The notes under the pieces are model-generated. The model was not told the DNA's origin. It saw only the letters and a list, made by a program, of their open reading frames with translations, and searched no databases. A stretch of DNA of 64,000 nucleotides from G963667855 sp963667855 (GTDB lineage: Bacteria > Planctomycetota > Phycisphaerae > UBA1845), in NCBI GenBank assembly GCA_963667855.2, contig CAXXKI010000012.1, positions 1 to 64,000 of the forward strand, in the 5' to 3' direction. Below, piece after piece: positions 24,666 through 32,940 of the stretch; position 1 is the stretch's first letter, and the number at the start of each line of letters is the position of its first letter. The translations under genes were made by a program, and so were the position numbers.

Positions 24666-26095
24666 TGTGGCCGTTTAATAGGAGGAGGAAGGCAAGTGGG
24701 CTACGGCCTGCAATGGTCAGGGCACGCTACGATGCGGCCCAGACTACGGCGGAGAATGCTCGGCATTGGCTGATGGCCGACAGCTTGTCGGCGGACAGCG
24801 CCGCGTCACCGGATGCGCGGAAGAAGCTCCGCGAACGGGCACGATACGAGGTAGCGAATAACTCCTATGCCAAGGGGATTGTGTTAACCATTGCTAATGA
24901 TTGCATTGGTACCGGCCCGCGATTGCAGCTTCTGACTGCAGATGCAAACCTCAATCGCAGAATTGAGCAGATGTTCAGCGACTGGTGCAAGGCAGTAAAC
25001 CTGCCTGAAAAACTCCGCACCATGCGGATGGCCAAGAGTACCGATGGCGAGACGTTTGCCGTACTTGCTTTCAATCCGAAAGTCGCTTCACCGGTGATGC
25101 TGGATGTAAGGCCAGTGGAAGCCGATTGCGTTACTTTACCGACTTTGGCCGTGTTGCCCAGCGATAACGATGTAGACGGGATTATTTTCGATAAGCAAGG
25201 TAATCCTGATCAGTACTCCGTTCTTCGACAGCACCCGGGAGACGCGTCCTCCTGGAAAAACCAACACGACTACGTACCGGCTTCTATGATGGTGCACTGG
25301 TTCAGAAATGATCGGCCGGGCCAGCATCGAGGTATCCCGGAGATTACTCCGGCTCTTCCGCTGTTCGCTCAGCTCAGACGTTACACCCTGGCAGTGATCG
25401 CTGCAGCGGAAACGGCGGCGGATTTCGCGGCGGTACTTTATACCGACGCTCCGGCTAATGGCGAAGCCCAATCGCTGGAACCGATGGATATCGTCTCCTT
25501 GGAAAAACGCATGGCCACGGTTTTACCCGATGGGTGGAGATTGGGGCAGATTGAAGCTCATCAACCGACAACCAGCTATGCAGAGTTCAAACGCGAAATC
25601 CTCAATGAGATCGCCAGGTGCTTGAACCTGCCCTACAACATCGCCGCCTGTAATTCGTCGGGCTACAACTATGCATCAGGCCGCCTGGATCACCAGACGT
25701 ACTACAAATCGATCCGGGTTGAGCAGAACCATCTGGCGGAGAGAGTTCTCGATCGCATCTTCGCTGCCTGGATGCAAGAGGCAGTGTTAACGGGGGAGTT
25801 TTTGCAGCTAAAGGGCATGCAATTACCGCATCAGTGGTTTTTTGATGGAACGGAACACGTCGATCCAGCCAAAGAGGCTAAAGCTCAGTCAGTAAGGCTG
25901 GAGAGTAATACCACAACGCTTGCCGCCGAATATGCCCGGCAGGGTAAAGACTGGGAAGTAGAATTGCGCCAGCGGGCTAAGGAAAAAAGCTTAATGACGG
26001 AACTGGGTTTAATTACACCGCCAGCCGCACCTGAACCTGCGGATAACCAGAACAAGGAGAACGATACGGATGGAGAGTATGAACAAGCAGCCTGA
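24665..26095 (+). CDS. Portal protein (lambda family, Phage_portal_2)
   Basis: A 476-residue head portal. Family features: MVRARYDAAQTTAENARHW near the start, ANDCIGTGPRLQL, VEADCV, the conserved VPASMMVHWFRNDRPGQHRGIPEITPAL and LNLPYNIAACNSSGYNYASGRLDHQ, all matching lambda-like gpB portals. Twelve copies form the DNA channel at one capsid vertex and nucleate assembly. The ATG at 24665 overlaps the previous stop; the TTG at 24662 is less likely. The 3' end overlaps the capsid gene start by 26 bases. Confidence 0.88.
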   Translation: MWPFNRRRKASGLRPAMVRARYDAAQTTAENARHWLMADSLSADSAASPDARKKLRERARYEVANNSYAKGIVLTIANDCIGTGPRLQLLTADANLNRRIEQMFSDWCKAVNLPEKLRTMRMAKSTDGETFAVLAFNPKVASPVMLDVRPVEADCVTLPTLAVLPSDNDVDGIIFDKQGNPDQYSVLRQHPGDASSWKNQHDYVPASMMVHWFRNDRPGQHRGIPEITPALPLFAQLRRYTLAVIAAAETAADFAAVLYTDAPANGEAQSLEPMDIVSLEKRMATVLPDGWRLGQIEAHQPTTSYAEFKREILNEIARCLNLPYNIAACNSSGYNYASGRLDHQTYYKSIRVEQNHLAERVLDRIFAAWMQEAVLTGEFLQLKGMQLPHQWFFDGTEHVDPAKEAKAQSVRLESNTTTLAAEYARQGKDWEVELRQRAKEKSLMTELGLITPPAAPEPADNQNKENDTDGEYEQAA

Positions 26096-28127
26096 GTTTT
26101 TGACTTTTCGTTGCCCACTGACGGTCGAGGCTGCGGGAGAGCCGGGTAAACAGATGCCCAGTTTCCAGATGGTGGCCTATACGGGAGGGACGATGCGGAT
26201 AAGCGGGTTCCCGCATCCGGTAGTAGTTGATTTGGAAGGGCTCTCCATTGATCGGCAGGATATCCCCGTTCGCTTGGATCATAATCCGCGGCAGGGCGTG
26301 GGACATACGCAAAGCGTAGCTATCGAAAACGGTCAGATCATCGCCAAGGGCCTGGTAAGCCGCGATACCTCCTGGGCGAGGGATGTAGCCAAGAGTGCGG
26401 TTAATGGCTTTCCCTGGCAGGCAAGTATAGGAGCGGCGGTGGTGGACGCGGAGTTTATTCCTACCGGTCAGAACATCACCGTTAATGGAAGAACATTCGA
26501 TGGGCCGGTGCACGTAGTGCGCAAGGCAATTCTTAAAGAGATCTCGTTTGTGGATAGTGGGGCGGATTCGGCCACGTCGGCGCGGATCGCCGCACAGAGT
26601 AAGGAGCAATCGTGTATGGACGGAACCCAGGTCAGTACCGTAGAGAAAGATCCGGCGGATGGTGGGCAAACCAATGATAACACTGAGGCCGCCGACAAGA
26701 AGAAAGAAGCTAACCAGTCCAAGCAAGAGCTATCGCAGGAACAAAACTCGGAGAACCCGCCGAGCGAGACTTCCCCTGCCGACTGCCCGAAGACGGTGAA
26801 CGCATCTGCGGTCGATGATGCGGTAACCGAGATACGACAGCAGGTGGCGGCGGAGACTCGGCGGATCGAATCTATCCGCAAGGTCTGCGACGATAAGTAC
26901 CCGGAGATTGAGGCCAAGGCAATCGAGGAAGGGTGGGACGTAACCAAAACCGAGCTGCATGTGCTGCGCGCTTCCCGGCCCCAGTTGCCTGCGGTGCATA
27001 TTCCTGTGCAAGCAGCCAACCCCCAGGTGTTTGAAGCGGTAGCGGTGATGTCCAGTGGTTTACCCAACTCCAAGGTGGAGGCCATGTTTGCTGAGCCGGT
27101 TCTGGAAGCCGCGGATAAGTTGCGCGGGATCGGTATCCAGGAGTTCTGCGAGTTGGCCTATGGCCAACAGTTGCCCCGGTTCAGGCGTGACGCTACCGGC
27201 TGGTTGCGGGCTGCGTTCAGTACCACCAGTTTGCCGGGAATCCTGAGTAATGTGGCCAACAAGATGCTCCTGGAAGGGTACAACTACGTCGAAGACGCCT
27301 GGCGAAAGATTGCCAAAATCGCCAGTGTCAACGACTTCAAGGAGCACAGTCGCTACCGAATGACCGGCGGCTTCAAGTTCGAACAGGTGGGACCGGACGG
27401 TGAACTCAAACACGGCAAGGTGGATGAGCAGCGGTTCGGACAGAAGGCCGATACTCACGGGATTATGTTCGCTCTCACCCGGCAGATGATCATCAACGAC
27501 GATATGGGGGCGTTTACAGATATCCCCCGGCAGATTGGTATGGGGGCGGCGGAAGCGATCTCCGATGCGGTATGGGGATTGTGGTTGAGCAACCCCACAC
27601 AGAGCGACGGTAAGGCGTTCTTCCACGCTGATCATGGCAACTACTTCACTGGGGCGGATACGGTTCTGTCGGTAAACGGGCTTACTGATGCCGAGGTTAG
27701 CTTTGGCCTGCAAACCAAGCCCAACGGCAGGCCCCTGGGAATCCCCGCAAGTCTTCTGCTGGTTCCCTTGGCGCTTAAGGTTCCGGCGGAGATGCTGATG
27801 AAGAGTCTGCAGCTCAACGAAACCACCACGGCTAACAAGGGTAAGCCGTCGATGAATCCGCATACGGGCAAGTACGAGGTGGTCAGTTCGGTTTACCTTT
27901 CCAACGGGAGTTTCGCGGGAGCGTCGAGTAAGGCCTGGTATCTCCTGGCCGATCCCAATCGTTCTCCGGCTATCGAGGTGGCGTTCCTCAACGGCGTGGA
28001 TCGGCCCACGGTGGAAAAAACCGATGCCGACTTCAATACCCTGGGCATTCAGTTCCGTGGTTACATCGATTTTGGTGTACGGGAACAGGAATACCGGGCG
28101 GCGTCGAAGATGAAGGGCGAAGCGTAG
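26070..28127 (+). CDS. Prohead protease - linker - major capsid protein fusion
   Basis: A 685-residue three-part polyprotein. Residues 1-180 are a prohead protease with candidate catalytic His71 (VRLDHNPRQGVGH) and Ser119 (FPWQASIGA) and a C-terminal EISFVDSGADSATSA. Residues about 185-310 are an acidic, Gln/Lys-rich, coiled-coil-like region suited to a scaffold (delta) domain. Residues about 315-685 resemble Mu gpT-type capsid proteins of the HK97 fold (FKEHSRYRMTGGFKFEQVGPDGELKHGKVDEQ, FFHADHGNY, FRGYIDFGVREQEYRAASKM). In most phages these are separate genes. Here the protease would have to cut itself and the scaffold from the capsid during maturation. The start is ATG 26070 or 26079. Confidence 0.82.
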   Translation: MESMNKQPEFLTFRCPLTVEAAGEPGKQMPSFQMVAYTGGTMRISGFPHPVVVDLEGLSIDRQDIPVRLDHNPRQGVGHTQSVAIENGQIIAKGLVSRDTSWARDVAKSAVNGFPWQASIGAAVVDAEFIPTGQNITVNGRTFDGPVHVVRKAILKEISFVDSGADSATSARIAAQSKEQSCMDGTQVSTVEKDPADGGQTNDNTEAADKKKEANQSKQELSQEQNSENPPSETSPADCPKTVNASAVDDAVTEIRQQVAAETRRIESIRKVCDDKYPEIEAKAIEEGWDVTKTELHVLRASRPQLPAVHIPVQAANPQVFEAVAVMSSGLPNSKVEAMFAEPVLEAADKLRGIGIQEFCELAYGQQLPRFRRDATGWLRAAFSTTSLPGILSNVANKMLLEGYNYVEDAWRKIAKIASVNDFKEHSRYRMTGGFKFEQVGPDGELKHGKVDEQRFGQKADTHGIMFALTRQMIINDDMGAFTDIPRQIGMGAAEAISDAVWGLWLSNPTQSDGKAFFHADHGNYFTGADTVLSVNGLTDAEVSFGLQTKPNGRPLGIPASLLLVPLALKVPAEMLMKSLQLNETTTANKGKPSMNPHTGKYEVVSSVYLSNGSFAGASSKAWYLLADPNRSPAIEVAFLNGVDRPTVEKTDADFNTLGIQFRGYIDFGVREQEYRAASKMKGEA

Positions 28128-28146
28128 ACGTTATCGAGGCAATAAT

Positions 28147-28315
28147 GAGCCGCTTGGTGGCGGTACCAAGCGGCTCCCAAGCCTTGCCATGCCGCGAGCC
28201 CACAATTTTGAATACCCTTTTCGCAACCGCCTGCCGCGGTAGGGCTGTGGTTATCCCCGCGTTGGGGTGTTTACCGAAAGGTCAAAAGTGCTTTCAAGTT
28301 GGCACCTCCTTTCGG
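28147..28315 (+). other. Structured intergenic segment between capsid and decoration genes
   Basis: The 246-base gap 28128-28373 holds an 11-bp perfect hairpin, GAGCCGCTTGG / CCAAGCGGCTC (28147-28157 with 28166-28176), without a T-tract. It also holds an outer stem CCGAAAGG / CCTTTCGG (28274-28281 with 28308-28315). It could partially terminate or process the head transcript, giving different amounts of capsid and downstream proteins, or be a regulatory RNA. A 78-codon frame across it looks spurious. Confidence 0.5.
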
Positions 28316-28373
28316 CCGCTTTGTTGCGACTACGAGAATTATACAGCGAACAATTCAGAAAGGAAAACAATAA

Positions 28374-28715
28374 ATGGCTGATGCCAGATTCGTACACGAT
28401 GGAAAAAGTATCGATTACTTACCAAGTTCTGCGGTGAGTGCAGGCGAGGTTGTGGTGCAGGAGGACTTGGTGGGTATTGCCAAGGTGGATATCGCGGCTA
28501 ATTGCTTCGGTGCTTTGGCTGTAAGCGGAGTATTTGAATTGCCTAAAGCCACCGGAGCGGGTGAAGCAATTGCCGCTGGTTCGCTGGTGTACTGGGATGA
28601 AGCGGAGGAGGTGGTCAAGATCGATGCAGAATCTGGAGCAAACAAGCTCTTGGGTAAAACCGTAACGGCAGCTACGGATAGTGACGCAACAGTAAGGGTA
28701 CGTCTGAGCCAGTAG
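28374..28715 (+). CDS. DUF2190 capsid decoration-type protein
   Basis: A 113-residue beta-rich protein: ADARFVHDGKSIDYLPSSAVSAGEVVVQEDLVGIAKVDIAANCFGALAVSGVFELPKATG...LVYWDEAEEVV. This is the DUF2190 family pattern, located just after the major capsid gene in many phages, where members decorate and stabilise the capsid surface. AAAGGA precedes the ATG. Confidence 0.82.
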   Translation: MADARFVHDGKSIDYLPSSAVSAGEVVVQEDLVGIAKVDIAANCFGALAVSGVFELPKATGAGEAIAAGSLVYWDEAEEVVKIDAESGANKLLGKTVTAATDSDATVRVRLSQ

Positions 28716-28771
28716 AGAAGCGGCCTGGGAAAGAGGCTGGGGAGAGAGGCGGGGAGAGGGGGGCGTAGGGA

Positions 28772-29125
28772 ATGGGTGACTTATTGAGACAAGGGGCTCA
28801 ATGGCTGGAGCAGCAGCGGAATGCGTACTGCTCCAGCCCGGTCACCTACCGCCGGGGTACTACGGAGATTGCAGTTAACGCAACTTACGGGCAGACAGAA
28901 TACGAGATCGATAACGAGTCAGGGATCCGGGTAGGCGCTCAGGTAACGGACTTTTTGATTCTGGCTGAGGATTTTCCCTTGGATGAGCCGCAAGCGGGCG
29001 ATCAGATCGTTACCGAGACAGCAATCTACGAAGTAATGGCACTCGGTGGTGAAAAACACTGGCGATGGAGCGATCCGTACCGGGTGACCATGCGGATTCA
29101 TACCAGGGAGATAGGAACTACATGA
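28772..29125 (+). CDS. Head-tail connector-type protein
   Basis: A 117-residue beta-rich protein, with WLEQQRNAYCSSPVTYRRGTTEIAVNATYG, an internal DFLILAEDFPLDEPQAGDQIV, and YRVTMRIHTREI near the end. The layout resembles the gpFII-like / phage_attach head-completion proteins that form the ring joining head and tail. It lies between the decoration protein and the small transmembrane protein, the usual site. A G-rich stretch precedes ATG 28772. It overlaps the next gene by four bases. Confidence 0.65.
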   Translation: MGDLLRQGAQWLEQQRNAYCSSPVTYRRGTTEIAVNATYGQTEYEIDNESGIRVGAQVTDFLILAEDFPLDEPQAGDQIVTETAIYEVMALGGEKHWRWSDPYRVTMRIHTREIGTT

Positions 29126-29358
29126 CAGATTGCAACGGGCAGTACGAAAAAGTGTGCAAGGATGAGTTCGCTGCTATTCACACTAAGCTCGATCGATTGG
29201 ATGAGGCCATTCGGGGTAACGGTAAACCGGGACTGCAGCTACGACTCGATAGACTGGAAGCGGTGGAAAAATCCCGCTCCAAACTAACCTGGCTGATCGC
29301 TGGAGTGATCGTCACCCTGGCGATAACCGCGATATGGCAATATTGGCTGGGAGGCTGA
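29122..29358 (+). CDS. Small coiled-coil protein with C-terminal transmembrane helix
   Basis: A 78-residue protein. Residues 10-55 form a charged coiled coil (IHTKLDRLDEAIRGNG...LQLRLDRLEAVEKSRS), followed by one transmembrane helix (LTWLIAGVIVTLAITAIWQYWLGG). The topology resembles hemolysin XhlA-type or class III holin accessories. Start overlaps the previous stop (ATGA) behind GGGAG. Confidence 0.65.
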   Translation: MTDCNGQYEKVCKDEFAAIHTKLDRLDEAIRGNGKPGLQLRLDRLEAVEKSRSKLTWLIAGVIVTLAITAIWQYWLGG

Positions 29359-29359
29359 G

Positions 29360-29722
29360 ATGGCAAAACAGTGGATCAATTCAATGGACCTCGAGGTAGG
29401 AACCAACGGAGCGATTATGTTCAACGTGGCCGGGTGCTCATCGGTGACCGGAGGTACCAGGACCGTTTTGTCGGTTGCCACGCCGCAACCATTGATGTCA
29501 GAGTCAACACCGTGTCAGTTCGTGTGGATTGGTGCCCGAGTGGATAGCAACGGTAATCCGCAAAACACCAAACCCTGTTTCATCGGCGATAGTACTAACC
29601 AGAATATCCCCATCATGCCCAGTAATTACGAAGGGATGGTGATTCGCATCGACGATGCCAGCAAAGTTTTTGTAAAGGTTGGCGTGGATAACCAGGGTGT
29701 AGTGTACCGCGTTTTTGCTTAG
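29360..29722 (+). CDS. Hypothetical phage structural protein
   Basis: A 120-residue beta-rich protein (MEXVGTNGAIMFNVAGC-type N-terminus, CQFVWIGARVDSNGNPQNTKPCFIGDS, FVKVGVDNQGVVYRVFA). No family recognised with certainty. Position within the head-tail operon suggests a minor structural or adaptor protein. Starts two bases after the previous stop, with GGAGG upstream. Confidence 0.6.
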   Translation: MAKQWINSMDLEVGTNGAIMFNVAGCSSVTGGTRTVLSVATPQPLMSESTPCQFVWIGARVDSNGNPQNTKPCFIGDSTNQNIPIMPSNYEGMVIRIDDASKVFVKVGVDNQGVVYRVFA

Positions 29723-29730
29723 GAGAGGCC

Positions 29731-30573
29731 ATGGCTCAACGGATCAGCGTACAATCGGGCAATTGGTACGATTCCAGTACTTGGGATGGAGGGACAATAC
29801 CCGATTCCTATTCTGACGATGTCATTATCGACAATGGACATGAAGTCACGGTTAACTCCGGCCAGGGAATTGCGGTTGTCTCCGGTAACCTGCTAGCCAT
29901 CGTTGCCGGTGGAACTCTTCGAGTTGCTGGTGGCGTTGATGTCGAAGAGTCCACGGTTGTTGTTCTGGGGAATCTGATCTCGGAAACAAGTGGTTACTTT
30001 GGTATATGGGCTGGTAGCCAGTTGTACATAGAACCTTCCGGTGAGGTTGTCATCAGTAACGATCTGCAATTGGAATTCGATGCCTCCTTGATTGTTGAAG
30101 GATTACTCACCATCGATTCGGGGGCGAATTTGAATGTTCTTGAGAATTCGCAAATAGATATTCCTTCCGGTGGAGTCCTTCAGAATTACGGGGCATTTTG
30201 CTTGGACTGGGAGGGCGAGATCTCTGTTGCCGGCGATTTAAGTGTGGGATCGGGAGGTTACCTCCTCTTAGCGGATAATTCGCTGGTTACTGTTGCCAGT
30301 AGCGGTGCGATGTTTGTTTATGGGTTGTTGTCAACGGCAGGGGTTACTCGCATCGAGATGTTGGGACACTTTGGACTTCATGCTAATGGGATACTCAATG
30401 TTGCTATCAACGGACAGATCAAGGTTTACGGTGACATACATATCAGCGGGGGGATGATGGGTGGGGGGAAGATCATCATGTTTCGCAGAGAGGGCAGAGT
30501 CCTCGACTTCAACGGTAAAAGCTTGTTTGTTTTCGATCAGGCTTATGGGGTTGGCTTAGCGCAGATTGCTTGA
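29731..30573 (+). CDS. Right-handed beta-helix / G8-like protein
   Basis: A 280-residue protein starting with a motif (VQSGNWYDSSTWDGGTIPDSYSDDVII, DNGHEVTV) that resembles the start of G8 domains. It is followed by repeated strands of beta-solenoid type (LRVAGGVDVEESTVVVLGNLI, LYIEPSGEVVISNDLQL, LVTVASSGAMFVYGLL). Such proteins often bind glycans. In a phage it may be a tail spike, capsid fibre or adhesion protein decorating the virion. It sits in an unusual place, between neck genes rather than at the tail tip. Gene ends overlap closely with the next. Confidence 0.65.
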   Translation: MAQRISVQSGNWYDSSTWDGGTIPDSYSDDVIIDNGHEVTVNSGQGIAVVSGNLLAIVAGGTLRVAGGVDVEESTVVVLGNLISETSGYFGIWAGSQLYIEPSGEVVISNDLQLEFDASLIVEGLLTIDSGANLNVLENSQIDIPSGGVLQNYGAFCLDWEGEISVAGDLSVGSGGYLLLADNSLVTVASSGAMFVYGLLSTAGVTRIEMLGHFGLHANGILNVAINGQIKVYGDIHISGGMMGGGKIIMFRREGRVLDFNGKSLFVFDQAYGVGLAQIA

Positions 30574-30581
30574 GGATACAG

Positions 30582-30929
30582 ATGACCGAACTTAATACGG
30601 GGATAACTCCGAATATCTTGGAACCACTGGTTAAGACTCCTGCACAACGGAGATTCGAATTGGAATCGCGACGTCAAGCCCGCTTAGCGGCTATGACGGT
30701 TGAAGAACGTCAGGCCGCCCAGCAGCGGATCGATAGGTTTACTGCGGTACCGGCAGATCAACGGCCTGTATTTGCCCAGGCTATGCGTTTTGCTCGGATT
30801 GCCAACTCGATCAAGGGGCAGGTTGAAGGTGGCGCGTCCTTAACTGGCCTGCTTCAGTTATTGAATACTGAAGAATTCGCAGATGTAAATTGGCTGGTTG
30901 ATGCGATTATTGCTCAAAGGAGTGCTTAA
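30582..30929 (+). CDS. Hypothetical helical phage protein
   Basis: A 115-residue, highly charged helical protein (TPAQRRFELESRRQARLAAMTVEERQAAQQRIDRFTAVPADQRPVFAQAM). No family recognised. ATG 30582 has GAGG upstream; a TTG at 30570 would also overlap the previous gene. It overlaps the next gene by one base. Confidence 0.55.
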   Translation: MTELNTGITPNILEPLVKTPAQRRFELESRRQARLAAMTVEERQAAQQRIDRFTAVPADQRPVFAQAMRFARIANSIKGQVEGGASLTGLLQLLNTEEFADVNWLVDAIIAQRSA

Positions 30930-31357
30930 TGTCTTTACCAATAGCGGTCGCCGATGCGGTGGTTACTGAATTAACTGCTGGAACATTTAGTTTACCAATT
31001 GATCCGGTGCGCCGGGTGCTTCCTGATTATGAACTGGCAGATCTCAAAGAACTCCGGGTTACCGTGGTTCCTGGTTCGGTAGAGATCGAAGGTGCTTCCC
31101 GGGTATTGAGTCAGCATGACATACGGATCGATATTGGTATTCAGAAGAAACTGGGCACAAGTATCGATACGGAAGTTGCCGAGCTTTGCGGATTGGTTGA
31201 GGAGATAGGAGATTATCTTAAACGCAGATCACTGCAATCTGTTCCTGATGCTGTATGGGTAAAGTCGATGAACGAGCCGATTTACGCTTCCGATCACTTG
31301 GCTGAGCAGCGGACCTTTACCAGTGTACTGTCAGTAACTTACCGGGTACTCAAGTGA
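30929..31357 (+). CDS. Tail terminator / neck-type protein
   Basis: A 142-residue protein (LPIAVADAVVTELTAGTFSLPIDPVRRVLPDYELADLKELRVTVVPGSVEIEGASRVLSQHDIRIDIGIQKKL). The alternating beta/alpha pattern and place before the gp10-like and tail-tube genes fit a minor tail (tail terminator) protein. The 3' end overlaps the next gene by four bases. Confidence 0.65.
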   Translation: MSLPIAVADAVVTELTAGTFSLPIDPVRRVLPDYELADLKELRVTVVPGSVEIEGASRVLSQHDIRIDIGIQKKLGTSIDTEVAELCGLVEEIGDYLKRRSLQSVPDAVWVKSMNEPIYASDHLAEQRTFTSVLSVTYRVLK

Positions 31358-31782
31358 TCCGTTTTGAAATCAAGCAATTGTTCTTTGATCGCAAGGACGT
31401 TCAAAGGAAAGTCCAATCAACAACTAGGAAGGTACTTAGCCGGTTCGGCGCGTTCGTACGCAGGACTGCACGTAGCAGTATTCGTAAACGTAAGCGGGCA
31501 AGTAAACCTGGATCGCCCCCGAGCAGTCATACGGGATTGCTCAAGCGGTTTATCTTCTTTGGTTACGACAGGAGTCAGTCCAGTGTAGTGATCGGTCCGC
31601 AACGACTGAGTAAGAAGGGCAAAGGGCAGGCTCCGCGGTTACTGGAATACGGAGGTTCGTACCGGATCAGAAGGCGGGGTAAACGCAAACAGGTCAGGAT
31701 GACGGCTCGGCCGTTCATGGGGCCGGCCTTTGCCAAGGAAAAACCAAAGCTGCCTCAAATGTGGAAGAACAGTGTCAAGTAA
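31354..31782 (+). CDS. HK97 gp10-like tail-completion protein
   Basis: A 142-residue, strongly basic protein. Arg/Lys-rich SIRKRKRASKPGSPPSSHTGLLKRFIFFGYD, then VVIGPQRLSKKGKGQAPRLLEYGG and MTARPFMGPAFAKEKPKLPQMW match the gp10-like family pattern (GLL...IGP...LEYGG...RPFM-PA). It joins the tail terminator to the head in siphoviruses. Confidence 0.75.
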   Translation: MIRFEIKQLFFDRKDVQRKVQSTTRKVLSRFGAFVRRTARSSIRKRKRASKPGSPPSSHTGLLKRFIFFGYDRSQSSVVIGPQRLSKKGKGQAPRLLEYGGSYRIRRRGKRKQVRMTARPFMGPAFAKEKPKLPQMWKNSVK

Positions 31783-31794
31783 GGAGCGAATTGA

Positions 31795-32232
31795 ATGGCG
31801 ACGTATGTATTGGGGATGAACGCCGGTTTATATCAAGGGGCGGCGGGTAGCACCACGCCGGGCAGTATGACCGAGGTGGACAATGTGCGCGATGTTACCT
31901 TGAGCATGGAAGCCGGGGAGGCAGATATAACCACGCGTGGTAACAGCGGCTGGCGGGCAACTGCTCCGACACTGCGCGAGTGTACGGTGGAATTCCAGAT
32001 GGTCTGGCGGCCGGGAGATGCGGTATTCGACGCGATTAAGGCCGCATTCCTCAGTGCGGGTAATGTCGCCTTGGCGGTTTTGGATCAGAAAGTGTCTGTC
32101 TCTGGGGCACAAGGGCCGCTGGGAGATTTTTCAATAACGAATTTTAGCAGGAACGAAAGTCTGGAAGAGGCGATCGTCGCTGATGTAACGGCCAAGCTGG
32201 CCAAGTTCGAAGAGTGGCATGAGGTGGCATAA
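31795..32232 (+). CDS. Major tail tube protein
   Basis: A 145-residue beta-rich protein (LYQGAAGSTTPGSMTEVDNVRDVTLSMEAGEADITTRGNSGWRATAPTLRECTVEFQMVWRPGD), with the GEADITTRGNSGWR segment that recurs in siphovirus tail-tube proteins of the TP901-like type. It would polymerise into hexameric rings around the tape measure. It abuts the tail chaperone gene (one base overlap at 32232). Confidence 0.75.
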   Translation: MATYVLGMNAGLYQGAAGSTTPGSMTEVDNVRDVTLSMEAGEADITTRGNSGWRATAPTLRECTVEFQMVWRPGDAVFDAIKAAFLSAGNVALAVLDQKVSVSGAQGPLGDFSITNFSRNESLEEAIVADVTAKLAKFEEWHEVA

Positions 32233-32681
32233 TGAAAACATTCAACGATGCAGCCGGACGAACCTGGACGATTTCCCTGAACCTGGGTACTGCCCTGGCA
32301 GTTAAGGAAAAACTAGGTGTGGATTTACTGCAACCGGAACTGGGCGATCCACCGCTATTAACCAGATTGGGTACTGACGAGCTTCTACTTGGTGAAGTGC
32401 TCTGCGCGTTATTGAACCAACAGTTTGAAACGCACAAGGTCACAGACGTAGATGTGCGAGCGAGTTTTGATGGCCAGACGCTGCTATCAGCTCAGCAGGC
32501 ATTCTACGAGGAGTTGATTGATTTTTTCCGCAACCGCGGCCGGGCCGATCGTGCTCGAGCCGTGGAAACTCAAGCGAAAATGATCGAGAAGGCGGTGGCT
32601 GCCATCGAGAGTCGCATCCAAAAAATCGACATCGATCAGGCGATCCATGGAGCGATGTCTGGATCATCGCCGGAAGTTTAG
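32232..32681 (+). CDS. Tail assembly chaperone, N-terminal (G-like) part
   Basis: A 149-residue helical protein (FNDAAGRTWTISLNLGTALAVKEKLGVDLLQPELGDPPLLTRLGTDELLLGEVLCALL), placed between the tube and the tape-measure region where gpG-like chaperones lie. The overlapping -1 frame downstream encodes a T-like extension without its own convincing start. Near the end, a CCAAAAAAT run (32618-32626) offers a slip site on the AAA lysine codon. Confidence 0.75.
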   Translation: MKTFNDAAGRTWTISLNLGTALAVKEKLGVDLLQPELGDPPLLTRLGTDELLLGEVLCALLNQQFETHKVTDVDVRASFDGQTLLSAQQAFYEELIDFFRNRGRADRARAVETQAKMIEKAVAAIESRIQKIDIDQAIHGAMSGSSPEV

Positions 32682-32938
32682 GTGTCGATCCCCGGCCATA
32701 CACATTGCGGCAACTGCTGTTAATGGCCGAAGGTCATGGTCGCGACAGGTGGACACGGTTGTCGGTTCTTTGTTCTCTGATAGCCAATTGCAATCGCGAT
32801 CCGAAAAAGGGCAGAGCATTCAAACCCAGTGATTTCAACCCGTACGAAGGTAAGCCGGAGGAAGCGATCGAGATTACTCCGGAGAATATCGGTTCATTGA
32901 AACAGGTGTTTTTACAGCGACATGGGAAAGGAACGTAG
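32624..32938 (+). CDS. Tail assembly chaperone, C-terminal (T-like) part in -1 frame
   Basis: In the -1 frame relative to the G-like gene, an open frame from about 32624 reads DVWIIAGSLGVDPRPYTLRQ, then LLLMAEGHGRDRWTRLSVLC and SLIANCNRDPKKGRAFKPSD, a pattern typical of GT-type tail chaperone extensions. The first half of the similarity (SLGVDPRPYT) lies upstream of the first usable start (TTG 32705), so translation through a -1 frameshift is more likely than independent initiation. The product would bind the tape measure during tail assembly. Confidence 0.65.
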   Translation, partial: NRHRSGDPWSDVWIIAGSLGVDPRPYTLRQLLLMAEGHGRDRWTRLSVLCSLIANCNRDPKKGRAFKPSDFNPYEGKPEEAIEITPENIGSLKQVFLQRHGKGT

Positions 32939-32940
32939 CA

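Noticed and set aside
28145..28381. 78-codon frame between capsid and decoration genes
   Set aside because: It reads through two hairpins, overlaps the next gene start, and has an irregular Cys/Arg-rich translation without a ribosome site.
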